From Streptomyces phaeochromogenes (GTDB lineage Bacteria > Actinomycetota > Actinomycetes > Streptomycetales > Streptomycetaceae): a stretch of 62,053 nucleotides of DNA. Position 1 is the stretch's first letter. Each line of letters opens with the position of its first letter. The stretch spans positions 1-62,053 of the forward strand of contig NZ_LIQZ01000149.1 of assembly GCF_001418655.1 (NCBI RefSeq), given 5' to 3'. Both the position numbers and the translations under genes were made by a program. The notes beneath the pieces were generated by a model that did not search any database, was not told the origin of the DNA, and was given only the letters and a program-made list of their open reading frames with translations. Positions 41,671 to 50,348 of this stretch are shown in pieces.

Positions 41671-43107
41671 ATGGGTAGGACACTCGCGGAGAAGGTCTGG
41701 GACGACCACGTCGTCCGGCGCGCGGAGGGCGAGCCCGACCTTCTCTTCATCGATCTGCACCTGCTGCACGAGGTGACCAGCCCCCAGGCCTTCGACGGTC
41801 TCCGTCAGGCGGGGCGCCCGGTGCGCCGTCTCGACCTCACCATCGCGACCGAGGATCACAACACCCCGACCCTCGACATCGACAAGCCCATCGCGGACCC
41901 GGTCTCCCGCGTCCAGCTGGAGACGCTGCGCAAGAACGCCGCCGAGTTCGGTGTGCGCCTGCACTCGCTGGGCGACGTCGAGCAGGGTGTCGTGCACGTC
42001 GTGGGCCCCCAGCTGGGTCTGACCCAGCCCGGCACCACGGTCGTGTGCGGTGACTCCCACACCTCCACGCACGGCGCCTTCGGCGCGCTCGCGTTCGGCA
42101 TCGGCACCTCCCAGGTCGAGCACGTGCTGGCCACCCAGACGCTGCCGCTGGCCCGCCCCAAGACCATGGCCATCACGGTCGACGGCGAACTGCCCGAGGA
42201 CGTCACGGCCAAGGATCTGATCCTGGCGATCATCACCAAGATCGGTACGGGCGGCGGCCAGGGCTACATCCTGGAGTACCGCGGCTCCGCCATCGAGAAA
42301 CTCTCGATGGAGGCCCGCATGACCATCTGCAACATGTCGATCGAGGCCGGCGCCCGCGCGGGCATGATCGCCCCGGACGAGACCACCTTCGCGTACATCA
42401 AGGGCCGCGCCCACGCGCCCGAGGGCGAGGACTGGGACGCCGCCGTCGCGTACTGGAAGACCCTGAAGACGGACGAGGACGCGGAATTCGACGCCGAGGT
42501 CGTCATCGACGGCGCCTCCCTCGCGCCGTTCGTCACCTGGGGCACCAACCCCGGCCAGGGAGCGCCGCTTTCGGCGTCCGTCCCCGACCCGGCTTCGTAC
42601 GAAGACGCTTCGGAGCGCTTCGCCGCCGAAAAGGCCCTGGAATACATGGGGTTGGAGGCCGGCCAGGCGCTGCGCGACATCAAGGTGGACACCGTCTTCG
42701 TAGGTTCGTGCACCAACGGCCGTATCGAGGACCTGCGCGCTGCCGCCTCGATCGTCGAGGGCCGCAAAGTCGCCGACGGCGTACGGATGCTGGTGGTCCC
42801 CGGCTCCGCGCGCGTCGGTCTGCAGGCCGTTTCCGAGGGTCTGGACCTGGTCTTCAAGGAGGCCGGCGCCGAATGGCGGCACGCGGGCTGCTCGATGTGT
42901 CTGGGCATGAACCCGGACCAGCTGGCACCCGGTGAGCGCTCCGCGTCCACCTCCAACCGCAACTTCGAGGGCAGGCAGGGCAAGGGCGGCCGTACGCACC
43001 TGGTCTCGCCGCAGGTCGCCGCCGCCACCGCCGTGCTGGGCCATCTGGCCTCTCCCGCCGACCTGAACGACCAGTCGTCTGCCGCCCGCACGCCCGCTGG
43101 AGTCTGA
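41671..43107 (+). CDS. leuC: 3-Isopropylmalate dehydratase large subunit
   Basis: A 478-residue aconitase-family subunit. With LeuD it converts 2-isopropylmalate to 3-isopropylmalate in leucine synthesis. The [4Fe-4S] ligands are the Cys in GSCTNGR (near residue 347) and the two in [10 protein letters not shown] (near 407 and 410). Substrate-binding [22 protein letters not shown] is conserved. The ATG follows GGAGGGAAAGCG. leuD starts five bases after the stop codon. It diverges from ndgR. Confidence 0.96.
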   Translation: MGRTLAEKVWDDHVVRRAEGEPDLLFIDLHLLHEVTSPQAFDGLRQAGRPVRRLDLTIATEDHNTPTLDIDKPIADPVSRVQLETLRKNAAEFGVRLHSLGDVEQGVVHVVGPQLGLTQPGTTVVCGDSHTSTHGAFGALAFGIGTSQVEHVLATQTLPLARPKTMAITVDGELPEDVTAKDLILAIITKIGTGGGQGYILEYRGSAIEKLSMEARMTICNMSIEAGARAGMIAPDETTFAYIKGRAHAPEGEDWDAAVAYWKTLKTDEDAEFDAEVVIDGASLAPFVTWGTNPGQGAPLSASVPDPASYEDASERFAAEKALEYMGLEAGQALRDIKVDTVFVGSCTNGRIEDLRAAASIVEGRKVADGVRMLVVPGSARVGLQAVSEGLDLVFKEAGAEWRHAGCSMCLGMNPDQLAPGERSASTSNRNFEGRQGKGGRTHLVSPQVAAATAVLGHLASPADLNDQSSAARTPAGV

Positions 43108-43112
43108 GAGTC

Positions 43113-43706
43113 ATGGAAGCATTCACCACGCACACCGGCCGGGCCGTCCCGCTGCGCCGCAGCAACGTGGACACCGACCAGATCATCCCTGCTCACTGGC
43201 TCAAGAAGGTGACCAGGGACGGTTTTGAGGACGGGCTCTTCGAGGCCTGGCGCAAGGACTCCTCCTTCGTCCTCAACCAGCCCGAGCGCACGGGCGCCAC
43301 GGTCCTGATCGCCGGACCCGACTTCGGTACGGGATCCTCGCGCGAGCACGCCGTCTGGGCGCTGCAGAACTACGGCTTCAAGGCCGTCATCTCGTCCCGC
43401 TTCGCGGACATCTTCCGCGGCAACTCGCTCAAGAACGGCCTGCTCACAGTGGTTCTGGAGCAGAAGATCGTGGACGCGCTGCAGGAGCTCACGGAGAAGG
43501 ATCCAAAGGCCCCGGTCACGGTCGACCTGGAGGCCCGTGAGGTGCGTGCCGAGGGCATCACGGCCGCCTTCGAGCTCGACGAGAACGCCCGCTGGCGGCT
43601 GCTGAACGGGCTGGACGACATCTCCATCACCCTGCAGAACGAGGCGGACATCTCCGCGTACGAGTCCAAGCGGCCCTCCCACAAGCCGCGGACCGTGCAG
43701 GTGTGA
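43113..43706 (+). CDS. leuD: 3-Isopropylmalate dehydratase small subunit
   Basis: A 197-residue swivel domain that completes the LeuCD active site. Family motifs are [35 protein letters not shown] and [18 protein letters not shown]. It is in one operon with leuC (five-base gap) and is followed by a hairpin at 43791. Confidence 0.96.
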   Translation: MEAFTTHTGRAVPLRRSNVDTDQIIPAHWLKKVTRDGFEDGLFEAWRKDSSFVLNQPERTGATVLIAGPDFGTGSSREHAVWALQNYGFKAVISSRFADIFRGNSLKNGLLTVVLEQKIVDALQELTEKDPKAPVTVDLEAREVRAEGITAAFELDENARWRLLNGLDDISITLQNEADISAYESKRPSHKPRTVQV

Positions 43707-44008
43707 TCGCCTTCGGGGCTCCGAACCCCTCCGGATCCGATCGGAGTCGCACCCCACAAGGCTGATTCCAGCCAGCGCAACAGGCCTCTGTACCCCCAAT
43801 CGTGGACGGTTGGGGGTACATCTGTGTCTGCCTCCGGAAGGGGTGTTCAGGACTTTGTGATTGGCCTCAACTGCCCTTGTTTCAAGGGACTTTGATGGGG
43901 TAGCCGAGTCTCGGCAGAGTCTTGTGGGGAACGGCGCAGGAGGCCCTCGGGAGGCGGTAGTTACCCCCTGCGCAGGCGACAACTCGCCCCAGATGGCACA
44001 ATCTGTGC
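43707..44008. other. Intergenic region between leuD and the next small gene
   Basis: Apart from the terminator at 43791-43818 and a leaderless -10 element (CACAAT, 43997-44002), I see no gene or structured element. Confidence 0.5.
43791..43818 (+). terminator. Terminator of leuCD
   Basis: TACCCCCAA and TTGGGGGTA pair perfectly around a ten-base loop, followed by CATCTGTGTCTG. Confidence 0.65.
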
Positions 44009-44239
44009 ATGGAACACGACGGCCAACTCGAGCTCTATGCGGCAGTCGCGTCCCAACTCAAGGAAGCGCACACAAGGGTGCGCGCACTGCAAGTCCCGGA
44101 GGGCGTACGGATGGCGCTGACCCGGAAGCTGCTGGTCATTACGGCCGTGGCCAAGCACGATCTCGCCGACGCGACAAGGCGGCTGGAGCGGTTCACGACG
44201 GACCTCGACGAGGGCCGAATCCCCGAAGAGGAACGCTGA
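44009..44239 (+). CDS. Small conserved hypothetical protein
   Basis: A 76-residue, mostly helical soluble protein (LELYAAVASQLKEAHTRVRAL, MALTRKLLVITAVAKHDLADATRRLERFTTDLDEG) with no recognized function. It lies between leuD and hupS, where I recall a small gene in S. coelicolor too. CACAAT sits six bases before the ATG and there is no ribosome site, so it is probably leaderless. Confidence 0.75.
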   Translation: MEHDGQLELYAAVASQLKEAHTRVRALQVPEGVRMALTRKLLVITAVAKHDLADATRRLERFTTDLDEGRIPEEER

Positions 44240-44297
44240 GGAACTTCGCAACAGCCCCAGTTCGTTGCGGCACAAGGGTGATTAGCCCGTTTCGTGT

Positions 44298-44326
44298 TTG
44301 ATTTGCGGTATATATCTGCCTAACGT
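44298..44326 (+). promoter_or_regulatory. Probable hupS promoter
   Basis: TTGATT and TAACGT are 17 bases apart in an unusually AT-rich stretch (GGTATATATCTG between them), 52 bases before the hupS GTG. Confidence 0.5.
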
Positions 44327-44377
44327 GCGAAAAAGCTTGAACACTTTCGTTCTGGCAATGTCTCCGAAGGGGAAGAC

Positions 44378-45022
44378 GTGAACAAGGCGCAGCTCGTAGA
44401 AGCGATTGCCGACAAGGTCGGCGGGCGTCAGCAGGCCGCGGAAGCGGTCGACGCCGTACTGGACGCCATCGTGCGTGCAGTTGTCAGCGGGGACCGGGTG
44501 TCGGTCACCGGCTTCGGTTCCTTCGAGAAGGTGGACCGTCCGGCCCGCTACGCCCGCAACCCGCAGACCGGGGAGCGCGTTCGGGTCAAGAAGACCTCGG
44601 TGCCGCGCTTCCGTGCGGGCCAGGGCTTCAAGGACCTGGTGAGCGGCTCGAAGAAGCTGCCGCGCGGTGGCGAGGTCGCGGTCAAGAAGGCCCCGAAGGG
44701 CAGCCTGTCCGGCGGCGCTTCCGCGACGGTCAAGAAGGCCGCCGCCAAGAAGGCCACCGCGAAGAAGGCCGCGGCGAAGAAGACCACCGCCAAGAGGACT
44801 GTCGCGAAGAAGACGACGGCCAAGAAGACCACGGCGACGGCCAAGAAGACGACCGCCAAGAAGACCTCGGCGGCTGCCAAGAAGACCACGGCCAAGAAGA
44901 CCACCGCGAAGAAGGCGGCGGCGAAGAAGGCCCCGGCGAAGAAGGCCGCGGCGAAGAAGGCGCCGGCCAAGAAGTCGGCGGCCCGCAAGACCACCGCCAA
45001 GAAGGCCACCGCCCGCAGGTAG
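44378..45022 (+). CDS. hupS: Histone-like HU protein with lysine-rich tail
   Basis: A 214-residue nucleoid protein. Residues 1-94 are a normal HU domain ([53 protein letters not shown]). Residues about 105-214 form an H1-like tail of [10 protein letters not shown] and KKAPA repeats, very basic. HupS is the sporulation-associated HU of streptomycetes, which condenses spore DNA. The GTG at 44378 follows GAAGGGGAAG. The tail DNA (44730-45020) is a degenerate repeat array prone to length change. An open frame on the other strand runs through it. Confidence 0.94.
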   Translation: MNKAQLVEAIADKVGGRQQAAEAVDAVLDAIVRAVVSGDRVSVTGFGSFEKVDRPARYARNPQTGERVRVKKTSVPRFRAGQGFKDLVSGSKKLPRGGEVAVKKAPKGSLSGGASATVKKAAAKKATAKKAAAKKTTAKRTVAKKTTAKKTTATAKKTTAKKTSAAAKKTTAKKTTAKKAAAKKAPAKKAAAKKAPAKKSAARKTTAKKATARR

Positions 45023-45227
45023 ACAGGGGCGCTGGGATACTCACGCGCCGGGCCGTGTCCTCACCGGCCCCGCCCTCGACCTCGATCCGCACGCGCTGAC
45101 CCGGGCGGAGCAGTCGGAGGCCGCCCCTGTCGAACGCCGGGGCGTCGAAGGGGACGGGGGTGCCGTCGTCCAGCAGTACCTGGCCTGTGCGGGTTTCTGG
45201 GTCGTATGTGTACGCGGTCGCCTGCAT
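44730..45227 (-). CDS. Cold-shock-fold-like small protein, apparently read-through into antisense of hupS
   Basis: Residues 1-62 ([39 protein letters not shown]) look like a conserved Streptomyces small protein with a cold-shock-like beta barrel, normally about 65 residues long. Here no stop follows: the frame continues about 100 residues antisense to the hupS tail, giving an artificial Pro/Ser/Trp-rich end. A one-base shift near 45035 would meet TGA at once (reading GGC GCG TGA), so a frameshift or lost stop is likely. TACCCT lies six bases before the ATG without a ribosome site: leaderless. The real 3' end of the gene is uncertain. Confidence 0.5.
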   Translation of the reverse strand: MQATAYTYDPETRTGQVLLDDGTPVPFDAPAFDRGGLRLLRPGQRVRIEVEGGAGEDTARRVSIPAPLSTCGRWPSWRWSCGPPTSWPAPSSPRPSSPGPSSPPPSSRWSSWPWSSWQPPRSSWRSSSWPSPWSSWPSSSSRQSSWRWSSSPRPSSRWPSWRRPS

Positions 45228-45283
45228 GGGGGAAGGGTATGCGGTTTGTTCGGGGACGCGCCTGCCTGAAAGGGCTGAGAGGT

Positions 45284-45916
45284 TCAGGCTGCCTTGATGC
45301 GCTCCACCGCCGCCGCCGTGCGCGGGCCCACCCCCAGTGCCAATGCCGCTCGGAGATCCGCGCCCGTGTCCACGTCCTGGCGTACGGAGGGCACGTCGGG
45401 CAGAAGGAGTTCCGCGGCGCCCGAGGCACGGTGGCGGGAGCGGGAATCGGGGCCGAATGCGGGGAGCAATTCGCGGTTCGGGGACGCGGCCAGGAGAGTG
45501 GTACCGATTCCGGCGGCGTCCGGGAGGAAAGCGCGGGGGAATTCGGCTGCCGCATCGAGCACTCGGGCCAATTCAAGAGGGCGCAGGGCGGGCAGATCGG
45601 CGTTCAGGGCCGCCAGCGGACTTCGCGGGCTTCTGGTGCGTACGACCGAGGCGGCGTGCGCCAGAGCGGCGTTGAGGCCGCCCCCGGGCTCGTCCGGGAC
45701 GATGCGGGCGCCCAGGGCCGCCAGCTCGCGTCCGGCCAGCACATCACCCGTGACTACGGCCACATCCCCGACCGCCGGGCAGGCCAGTGCCGCGGCCACC
45801 GTGTCCTGCGCGAACGCCAGGGCGAGCCCCGGGCGCAGACCGTCGGCCGCGGTGTCCGAGAGCCTGCTCTTCGCCCGCGACAGGGCTTTCAGGGGTATGA
45901 CCAAGGTCCACTGCAC
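45284..45916 (-). CDS. cofC: 2-Phospho-L-lactate / phosphoenolpyruvate guanylyltransferase
   Basis: A 210-residue nucleotidyltransferase of the CofC/FbiD family, which activates phospholactate or PEP with GTP in coenzyme F420 synthesis. Motifs are WTLVIPLKALSRAKSRL (nucleotide loop), VVTGD, GGGLNAALAHA and ALNADLPALRPLEL. The C-terminus carries LPDVPSVRQDVDTGADLRAALALGVGPRT. GTG at 45916 is chosen for the GGAG site five bases before it and because homologues start at VQWTLVIPLKA. It diverges from the acyltransferase-gpsA pair. Confidence 0.9.
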   Translation of the reverse strand: MQWTLVIPLKALSRAKSRLSDTAADGLRPGLALAFAQDTVAAALACPAVGDVAVVTGDVLAGRELAALGARIVPDEPGGGLNAALAHAASVVRTRSPRSPLAALNADLPALRPLELARVLDAAAEFPRAFLPDAAGIGTTLLAASPNRELLPAFGPDSRSRHRASGAAELLLPDVPSVRQDVDTGADLRAALALGVGPRTAAAVERIKAA

Positions 45917-46061
45917 GTGCGCTCCGTCCCTCCCTCGTCGCGCCCATTGTGACCCGCGTACCCTGGCGGGCCGGTGGCCGGGGCGTACGGTGTTCTCGAC
46001 AGACAGGCGGCCTGGAGCGACACTTGTGCGGCCCCCCAGGCCCCAGGAGGAAGGTGTACGC

Positions 46062-46925
46062 GTGTCCCGCCGCAGAATCGGCTTCTGGTACCGCTTCGCA
46101 GCGGTTCTCTGCAAACCGCCGCTGATGGTTCTGATCAAGCGGGACTGGCGCGGAATGGAGAACATTCCTGCCGAGGGCGGATTTATCACCGCGGTGAACC
46201 ACAATTCCCACGTGGATCCGTTCGCGTACGGGCACTTTCAGTACAACACGGGCCGGGTTCCGCGATTCCTCGCCAAGAGCAGTCTTTTCAGGAAGGGCTT
46301 CGTCGGGGCGGCCATGCGCGGGACCGGGCAGATCCCGGTGTACCGCGAGAGCACCGACGCGCTCAGCGCGTATCGCGCCGCTATCGACGCCGTGGAGCGC
46401 GGGGAGTGCGTCGCGTTCTATCCCGAGGCCACCCTGACCCGCGACCCCGACCTGTGGCCGATGACCGGCAAGACGGGTGCCGCGCGGGTCGCGCTGCAGA
46501 CCAGGTGCCCGGTGATTCCGGTGGCCCAGTGGGGCGCCAACCACCTGCTGGCCCCGTACGCCAAGAAGCCCGACCTCCTGCCGCGCAAGACGCACCAGGT
46601 GCTCGCGGGCCCGCCCGTGGACCTCTCGCGCTTCTACGACAAGGAGATGACCCCCGACCTCCTGAAGGAGGCGACCGAGGTCATCATGGCCGCGATCACC
46701 GCGCAGCTGGAGCTGATCCGCGGCGAGAAGGCGCCCGCGACGCCGTACGACCCGCGCCAGGTGCGTATCGAGCAGCGGCGCAGGACGCGGGGCAAGGAAG
46801 AGATGCGGGTGCAGGAAGAGCAGGAAACCGCTGTGCGGGAGAAGACGGCGCAGGGAAACACCGCGCCGGAGAACGCCGTGCGGGAAATGACCGAGGTTGA
46901 GCACGAAAAGGGGCACGGCAAGTGA
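46062..46925 (+). CDS. 1-Acylglycerol-3-phosphate acyltransferase
   Basis: A 287-residue PlsC-like enzyme making phosphatidic acid. The HX4D box is NHNSHVDPF, the second block RVPRFLAKSSLF, and the third FYPEATLTRDPDLWPMTGKTGAARVAL. A hydrophobic N-terminal stretch anchors it to the membrane. The last 45 residues (EEMRVQEEQETAVREKTAQG and on) are a charged low-complexity tail with VREK/VREM repeats, absent from most homologues. AGGAGG lies eleven bases before the GTG. Its stop overlaps the gpsA start by four bases, which couples two steps of glycerolipid synthesis. Confidence 0.9.
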   Translation: MSRRRIGFWYRFAAVLCKPPLMVLIKRDWRGMENIPAEGGFITAVNHNSHVDPFAYGHFQYNTGRVPRFLAKSSLFRKGFVGAAMRGTGQIPVYRESTDALSAYRAAIDAVERGECVAFYPEATLTRDPDLWPMTGKTGAARVALQTRCPVIPVAQWGANHLLAPYAKKPDLLPRKTHQVLAGPPVDLSRFYDKEMTPDLLKEATEVIMAAITAQLELIRGEKAPATPYDPRQVRIEQRRRTRGKEEMRVQEEQETAVREKTAQGNTAPENAVREMTEVEHEKGHGK

Positions 46926-47941
46926 CGACATCCGGCAAGCCCGTCAAGGCGGCCGTCTTCGGGACCGGATCGTGGGGCACGGCCTTCGGCATGGTGCTCG
47001 CCGACGCCGGGTGCGACGTGACGCTGTGGGGACGGCGGGCCGGGCTCGCCGAAGCGGTCAACTCCACCCACACGAACCCCGACTACCTGCCGGGCATCGA
47101 GCTCCCGGAGAACCTGCGGGCCACCACGGACGCCGCCGAGGCCGCCCACGACGCCGACTTCACGGTGCTCGCCGTGCCCTCCCAGACGCTGCGCGGGAAC
47201 CTCGCGGACTGGGCGCCGCTGCTCGCTCCCGGCACGGTCCTCGTCTCCCTGATGAAGGGCGTCGAACTCGGCTCCGCCATGCGGATGAGCGAGGTGATCG
47301 AGGACGTGTCGAAGGTCGGTGCCGACCGGATCGCAGTGGTCACCGGGCCCAACCTCGCCCGTGAGATCGCCGCCCGCATGCCGGCCGCCGCGGTGGTCGC
47401 GTGCAGCGACGAGGCGGTGGCCCAGCGACTCCAGGCCGCCTGCCACACGCCGTACTTCCGCCCCTACACCAACACCGACGTGGTCGGCTGCGAACTGGGC
47501 GGCGCCGTCAAGAACGTCATCGGTCTCGCCGTCGGGATCGCGGACGGCATGGGGCTCGGCGACAACGCCAAGGGGTCCCTGATCACACGGGGGTTGGCGG
47601 AGACGACCCGGCTCGGCCTCGCCATGGGCGCCGACCCGCTGACGTTCTCCGGGCTCGCGGGCCTCGGCGACCTCGTGGCGACCTGCTCCTCGCCGCTCTC
47701 GCGCAACCACACCTTCGGCACCAACCTCGGCAAGGGCATGACCCTCCAGGAGACCATCGCGGTCACCAAGCAGACCGCCGAGGGCGTCAAGTCCTGTGAA
47801 TCCGTACTGGACTTGGCGCGCCGGCACGGCGTCGACATGCCCATCACGGAGACCGTCGTCGACATCGTCCACGACGGCAAGCCCCCGGTCGTCGCGCTCA
47901 AGGAAATGATGTCGCGCAGCGCCAAGCCCGAACGACGCTGA
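46922..47941 (+). CDS. gpsA: Glycerol-3-phosphate dehydrogenase [NAD(P)+]
   Basis: A 339-residue oxidoreductase forming sn-glycerol-3-phosphate from dihydroxyacetone phosphate for lipid synthesis. The dinucleotide fold begins AAVFGTGSWGTAFGMVLADAGCDVTLWGRR. LMKGVELGSAMRMSEVI and VTGPNLAREIA are conserved. Catalytic-site lysine lies in ELGGAVKNVIGLAVGIADGMGLGDNAK, and FSGLAGLGDLVATCSSPLSRN follows. The GTG overlaps the upstream stop (GTGA). Both neighbours, PlsC-like and GpsA, feed phosphatidate production. Confidence 0.95.
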   Translation: MTTSGKPVKAAVFGTGSWGTAFGMVLADAGCDVTLWGRRAGLAEAVNSTHTNPDYLPGIELPENLRATTDAAEAAHDADFTVLAVPSQTLRGNLADWAPLLAPGTVLVSLMKGVELGSAMRMSEVIEDVSKVGADRIAVVTGPNLAREIAARMPAAAVVACSDEAVAQRLQAACHTPYFRPYTNTDVVGCELGGAVKNVIGLAVGIADGMGLGDNAKGSLITRGLAETTRLGLAMGADPLTFSGLAGLGDLVATCSSPLSRNHTFGTNLGKGMTLQETIAVTKQTAEGVKSCESVLDLARRHGVDMPITETVVDIVHDGKPPVVALKEMMSRSAKPERR

Positions 47942-48051
47942 GCAACCGCCCCCTTTTTTTCAGCGCTCGGTTCGCCTCCGGGGCGCCAAAGCCGGTGTCG
48001 AGAGGCCGACCGTGCTCGACCCTCCTCCGTCGGGCCTCCGCGCTCCCCACT

Positions 48052-48080
48052 CTCGGCTTCGCTCGGGCGGGGGACCCCCA
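48052..48080 (+). repeat. Interspersed repeat copy upstream of ddlA
   Basis: CTCGGCTTCGCTCGG followed by GGGGG/CCCCC resembles the copy inside gltX (35311-35341). It lies in the gpsA-ddlA intergenic region, which otherwise shows no gene. Confidence 0.6.
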
Positions 48081-48130
48081 TCCCTCTCGACACAGGCGCG
48101 CCCCTTCGGCTCACTCGCGGCCGACGCACG

Positions 48131-48160
48131 CTGACTCAGGGCCTTACCAACGGGTACTCT
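48131..48160 (+). promoter_or_regulatory. Probable ddlA promoter
   Basis: CTGACT and TACTCT are 18 bases apart; the ATG follows nine bases later and no ribosome site is visible. The message would be leaderless or nearly so. Confidence 0.5.
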
Positions 48161-48169
48161 CAACGCGAT

Positions 48170-49330
48170 ATGAGCACTGAGAACCTTCCCCAGAGCCCTG
48201 AGCAGCAGCCGCCTCGCAAGCCGCGCGTGGCCGTCGTCTTCGGCGGGCGCAGCTCCGAACACGGGATCTCCATGGTCACCGCCGGAGCCGTACTGCGGGC
48301 CATCGACCGGACCAAGTACGACGTCCTGCCGATCGGAATCACCCGGGAAGGCCGCTGGGTGCTCACCGCGGACGAACCGGAGCGGATGGCGATCACCGAG
48401 CGCCGTACGCCCGACGTCGAGGAACTCGCCGAGTCGAGCGAGGGCGGCGTGATCCTGCCCGTCGACCCCGCCAACCGCGAAGTCGTCTACAGCGAGCCCG
48501 GATCGGTCCCCAAGGCGCTCGGCGAGGTCGACGTCGTCTTCCCGATGCTGCACGGCCCGTACGGCGAGGACGGCACCCTCCAGGGCCTCCTGGAGCTCTC
48601 CGGTGTCCCGTACGTCGGCTCGGGCGTACTCGCCTCGGCCGTCGGCCAGGACAAGGAGTACATGAAGCGGGTCTTCATCTCCTTCGGGCTGCCGGTCGGC
48701 CCGTACGTGGTGATCAGGCCCCGCGAGTGGGAGCTCGACGAGTCGACGGCCCGTAAGAAGATCATCGACTTCGCGGGGGAGCACGGCTGGCCGCTCTTCG
48801 TGAAGCCCGCGCGCGCGGGGTCCTCGATCGGCATCACCAAGGTCGACGACCTGTCCGGCCTCGACGAGGCGATCGCGGCGGCCCGTCAGCACGACCCGAA
48901 GTTCCTCGTGGAGGCGCTGCTGCGAGGCCGCGAGATCGAGTGCGGGGTCCTGGAGTTCGAGGACGGCCCGCGGGCCTCCGTACCCGCCGAGATCCCGCCG
49001 GTGCAGTCGCACGACTACTACGACTTCGAGGCGAAGTACATCGACTCGACGCCCGGTCTCGTGCCCGCCCCGCTGACCCCCGAACAGACCGCCGAGGTCA
49101 GGCGCCTGGCCGTCGAGGCCTTCGATGCCGCCTCCTGCGAGGGCCTGGTCCGCGCGGACTTCTTCCTCACCGAGGACGGCACGTTCGTCATCAACGAGAT
49201 CAACACCATGCCCGGCTTCACGCCCATCTCCATGTACCCGCAGATGTGGGAGGCGACGGGAGTGCCCTACCCGGAACTGGTCGACCGCCTGATCCAGGCG
49301 GCACTGCGCCGTTCGACAGGCCTGCGCTGA
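48170..49330 (+). CDS. ddlA: D-alanine-D-alanine ligase
   Basis: A 386-residue ATP-grasp ligase making the D-Ala-D-Ala end of peptidoglycan precursors. VAVVFGGRSSEHGISMVTAG binds the first D-Ala, HGPYGEDGTLQGLLEL and YVGSGVLASAVGQDKEYMKR follow. The ATP loop is VKPARAGSSIGITKV, and metal-binding residues lie in EGLVRADFFL and VINEINTMPGFTPISMYP. The tyrosine in SHDYYDFEAKY is of the D-Ala (vancomycin-sensitive) type rather than the D-Lac type. The gene stands alone, with its own promoter. Confidence 0.95.
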   Translation: MSTENLPQSPEQQPPRKPRVAVVFGGRSSEHGISMVTAGAVLRAIDRTKYDVLPIGITREGRWVLTADEPERMAITERRTPDVEELAESSEGGVILPVDPANREVVYSEPGSVPKALGEVDVVFPMLHGPYGEDGTLQGLLELSGVPYVGSGVLASAVGQDKEYMKRVFISFGLPVGPYVVIRPREWELDESTARKKIIDFAGEHGWPLFVKPARAGSSIGITKVDDLSGLDEAIAAARQHDPKFLVEALLRGREIECGVLEFEDGPRASVPAEIPPVQSHDYYDFEAKYIDSTPGLVPAPLTPEQTAEVRRLAVEAFDAASCEGLVRADFFLTEDGTFVINEINTMPGFTPISMYPQMWEATGVPYPELVDRLIQAALRRSTGLR

Positions 49331-49378
49331 GTTCTTGGTTCTCCGCGGACCCGCAGCCGACCAACGGCCGAGGCCATC

Positions 49379-49888
49379 TCAGTCGGCGATCCCCTTGGGG
49401 ATCGCCTTCTTGATGGCCCCGGCCAGGTCGACAAGGACAGAGGCGGTGTCCCGCCCCTCCGGCACGGTCACCTCGACATACGCCAGACGCTGAGCGGAGG
49501 TGAAGCGGGTCGACCCGTCGTCCCGCTTCTCCATCAGCCAGCCCACCCCGTTCACCCCACCGCCGACCGCGTCGGGGTCACCGCCCTCGGCGACCTTGGG
49601 GTCGACCATCTTGGGCGGCCGTTGTACACCACAGCGCAGTATGATCGCCGGGCTTCCCCAGCCCGCGGTCAGCGCGGACCGGGGCTCGGGATCCTCCCGG
49701 TCGAGTCCGTCCACCTTCGCCGGCAGCGACTTGTCCAGGTTCTGACACAACCCGGTGGCCTTCGTGCCCGGACTGGGAACCGCGGTCCGGGTGTTGTCGT
49801 CTGCTGAGGAGCAGCCTGTGGCCGCGATCAGCAGAACGAGGGCGGGCAGCCCGGGATAAGAGAAGAGCCGGTGACGGAAGAAGTCCAC
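49379..49888 (-). CDS. DUF3515 lipoprotein
   Basis: A 169-residue predicted lipoprotein. The signal peptide ends in a lipobox (LLIAATGC, lipid on C26). The body has CQNLDKSLPAKVDG, SALTAGWGSPAIILRCGVQRPP and AYVEVTVPEGRDTASVLVDLAGAIKKAIP, the DUF3515 pattern. Two cysteines in the body may pair. Function unknown; it sits next to ddlA and may act in the envelope. The GTG at 49888 lies six bases after TACCCT without a ribosome site, so it is probably leaderless. Confidence 0.85.
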   Translation of the reverse strand: MDFFRHRLFSYPGLPALVLLIAATGCSSADDNTRTAVPSPGTKATGLCQNLDKSLPAKVDGLDREDPEPRSALTAGWGSPAIILRCGVQRPPKMVDPKVAEGGDPDAVGGGVNGVGWLMEKRDDGSTRFTSAQRLAYVEVTVPEGRDTASVLVDLAGAIKKAIPKGIAD

Positions 49889-49908
49889 CGGCCAAGGGTA
49901 GACGGGGG

Positions 49909-50142
49909 CTACAGGTGCACGACCGGGCAGGTCAGCGTACGCGTGATGCCGTCCACTTGCTGGACCTTCGCGACCACCATGCGGCCGAGATCGTCCACTG
50001 TGTCGGCTTGGGCCCGCACGATCACGTCGTACGGTCCTGTCACATCCTCGGCCTGGATCACCCCTTGTATCTTGCTGATCATTTCGGCGACGGTCGACGC
50101 TTTGCCGACCTCCGTCTGGATCAGGATGTACGCCTGTACCAC
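49909..50142 (-). CDS. Single-domain Lrp/AsnC (RAM) protein
   Basis: A 77-residue stand-alone RAM domain: QAYILIQTEVGKASTVAEMISKIQGVIQAEDVTGPYDVIVRAQADTVDDLGRMVV. It has no DNA-binding helix-turn-helix. Such proteins bind amino acids and form rings, sometimes mixing with full-length Lrp regulators. GTG at 50142 follows GGAGG by four bases. It diverges from thiL. Confidence 0.88.
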   Translation of the reverse strand: MVQAYILIQTEVGKASTVAEMISKIQGVIQAEDVTGPYDVIVRAQADTVDDLGRMVVAKVQQVDGITRTLTCPVVHL

Positions 50143-50348
50143 GGAACCTCCAGGGCGGCCACGAGGATCATGTGGGGAAAAGGAACGCCACGGTATCGCG
50201 TCGCCGCGCGCCGCGGGGAGACCCGCGGGGGCAGGGGCCCCCGCGAAGGGGTGCACGGACCGCGCAGGTTGACGGTCGAATCGACCGTACCCAGGTCGGA
50301 GGCGGCCCGCGACCGGGCGGACGCAGCAACAAAAGGAGACGTACAACG

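Noticed and set aside
44730..45020. Dense short repeats in hupS, considered as a repeat array
   Set aside because: They encode the in-frame lysine-rich tail known for HupS.
47942..48000. T-rich run behind gpsA as an intrinsic terminator
   Set aside because: The T-run (CCCCCTTTTTTT) has no convincing stem before it.
50143..50348. TPP riboswitch before thiL
   Set aside because: No CTGAGA or matching TPP core was found.
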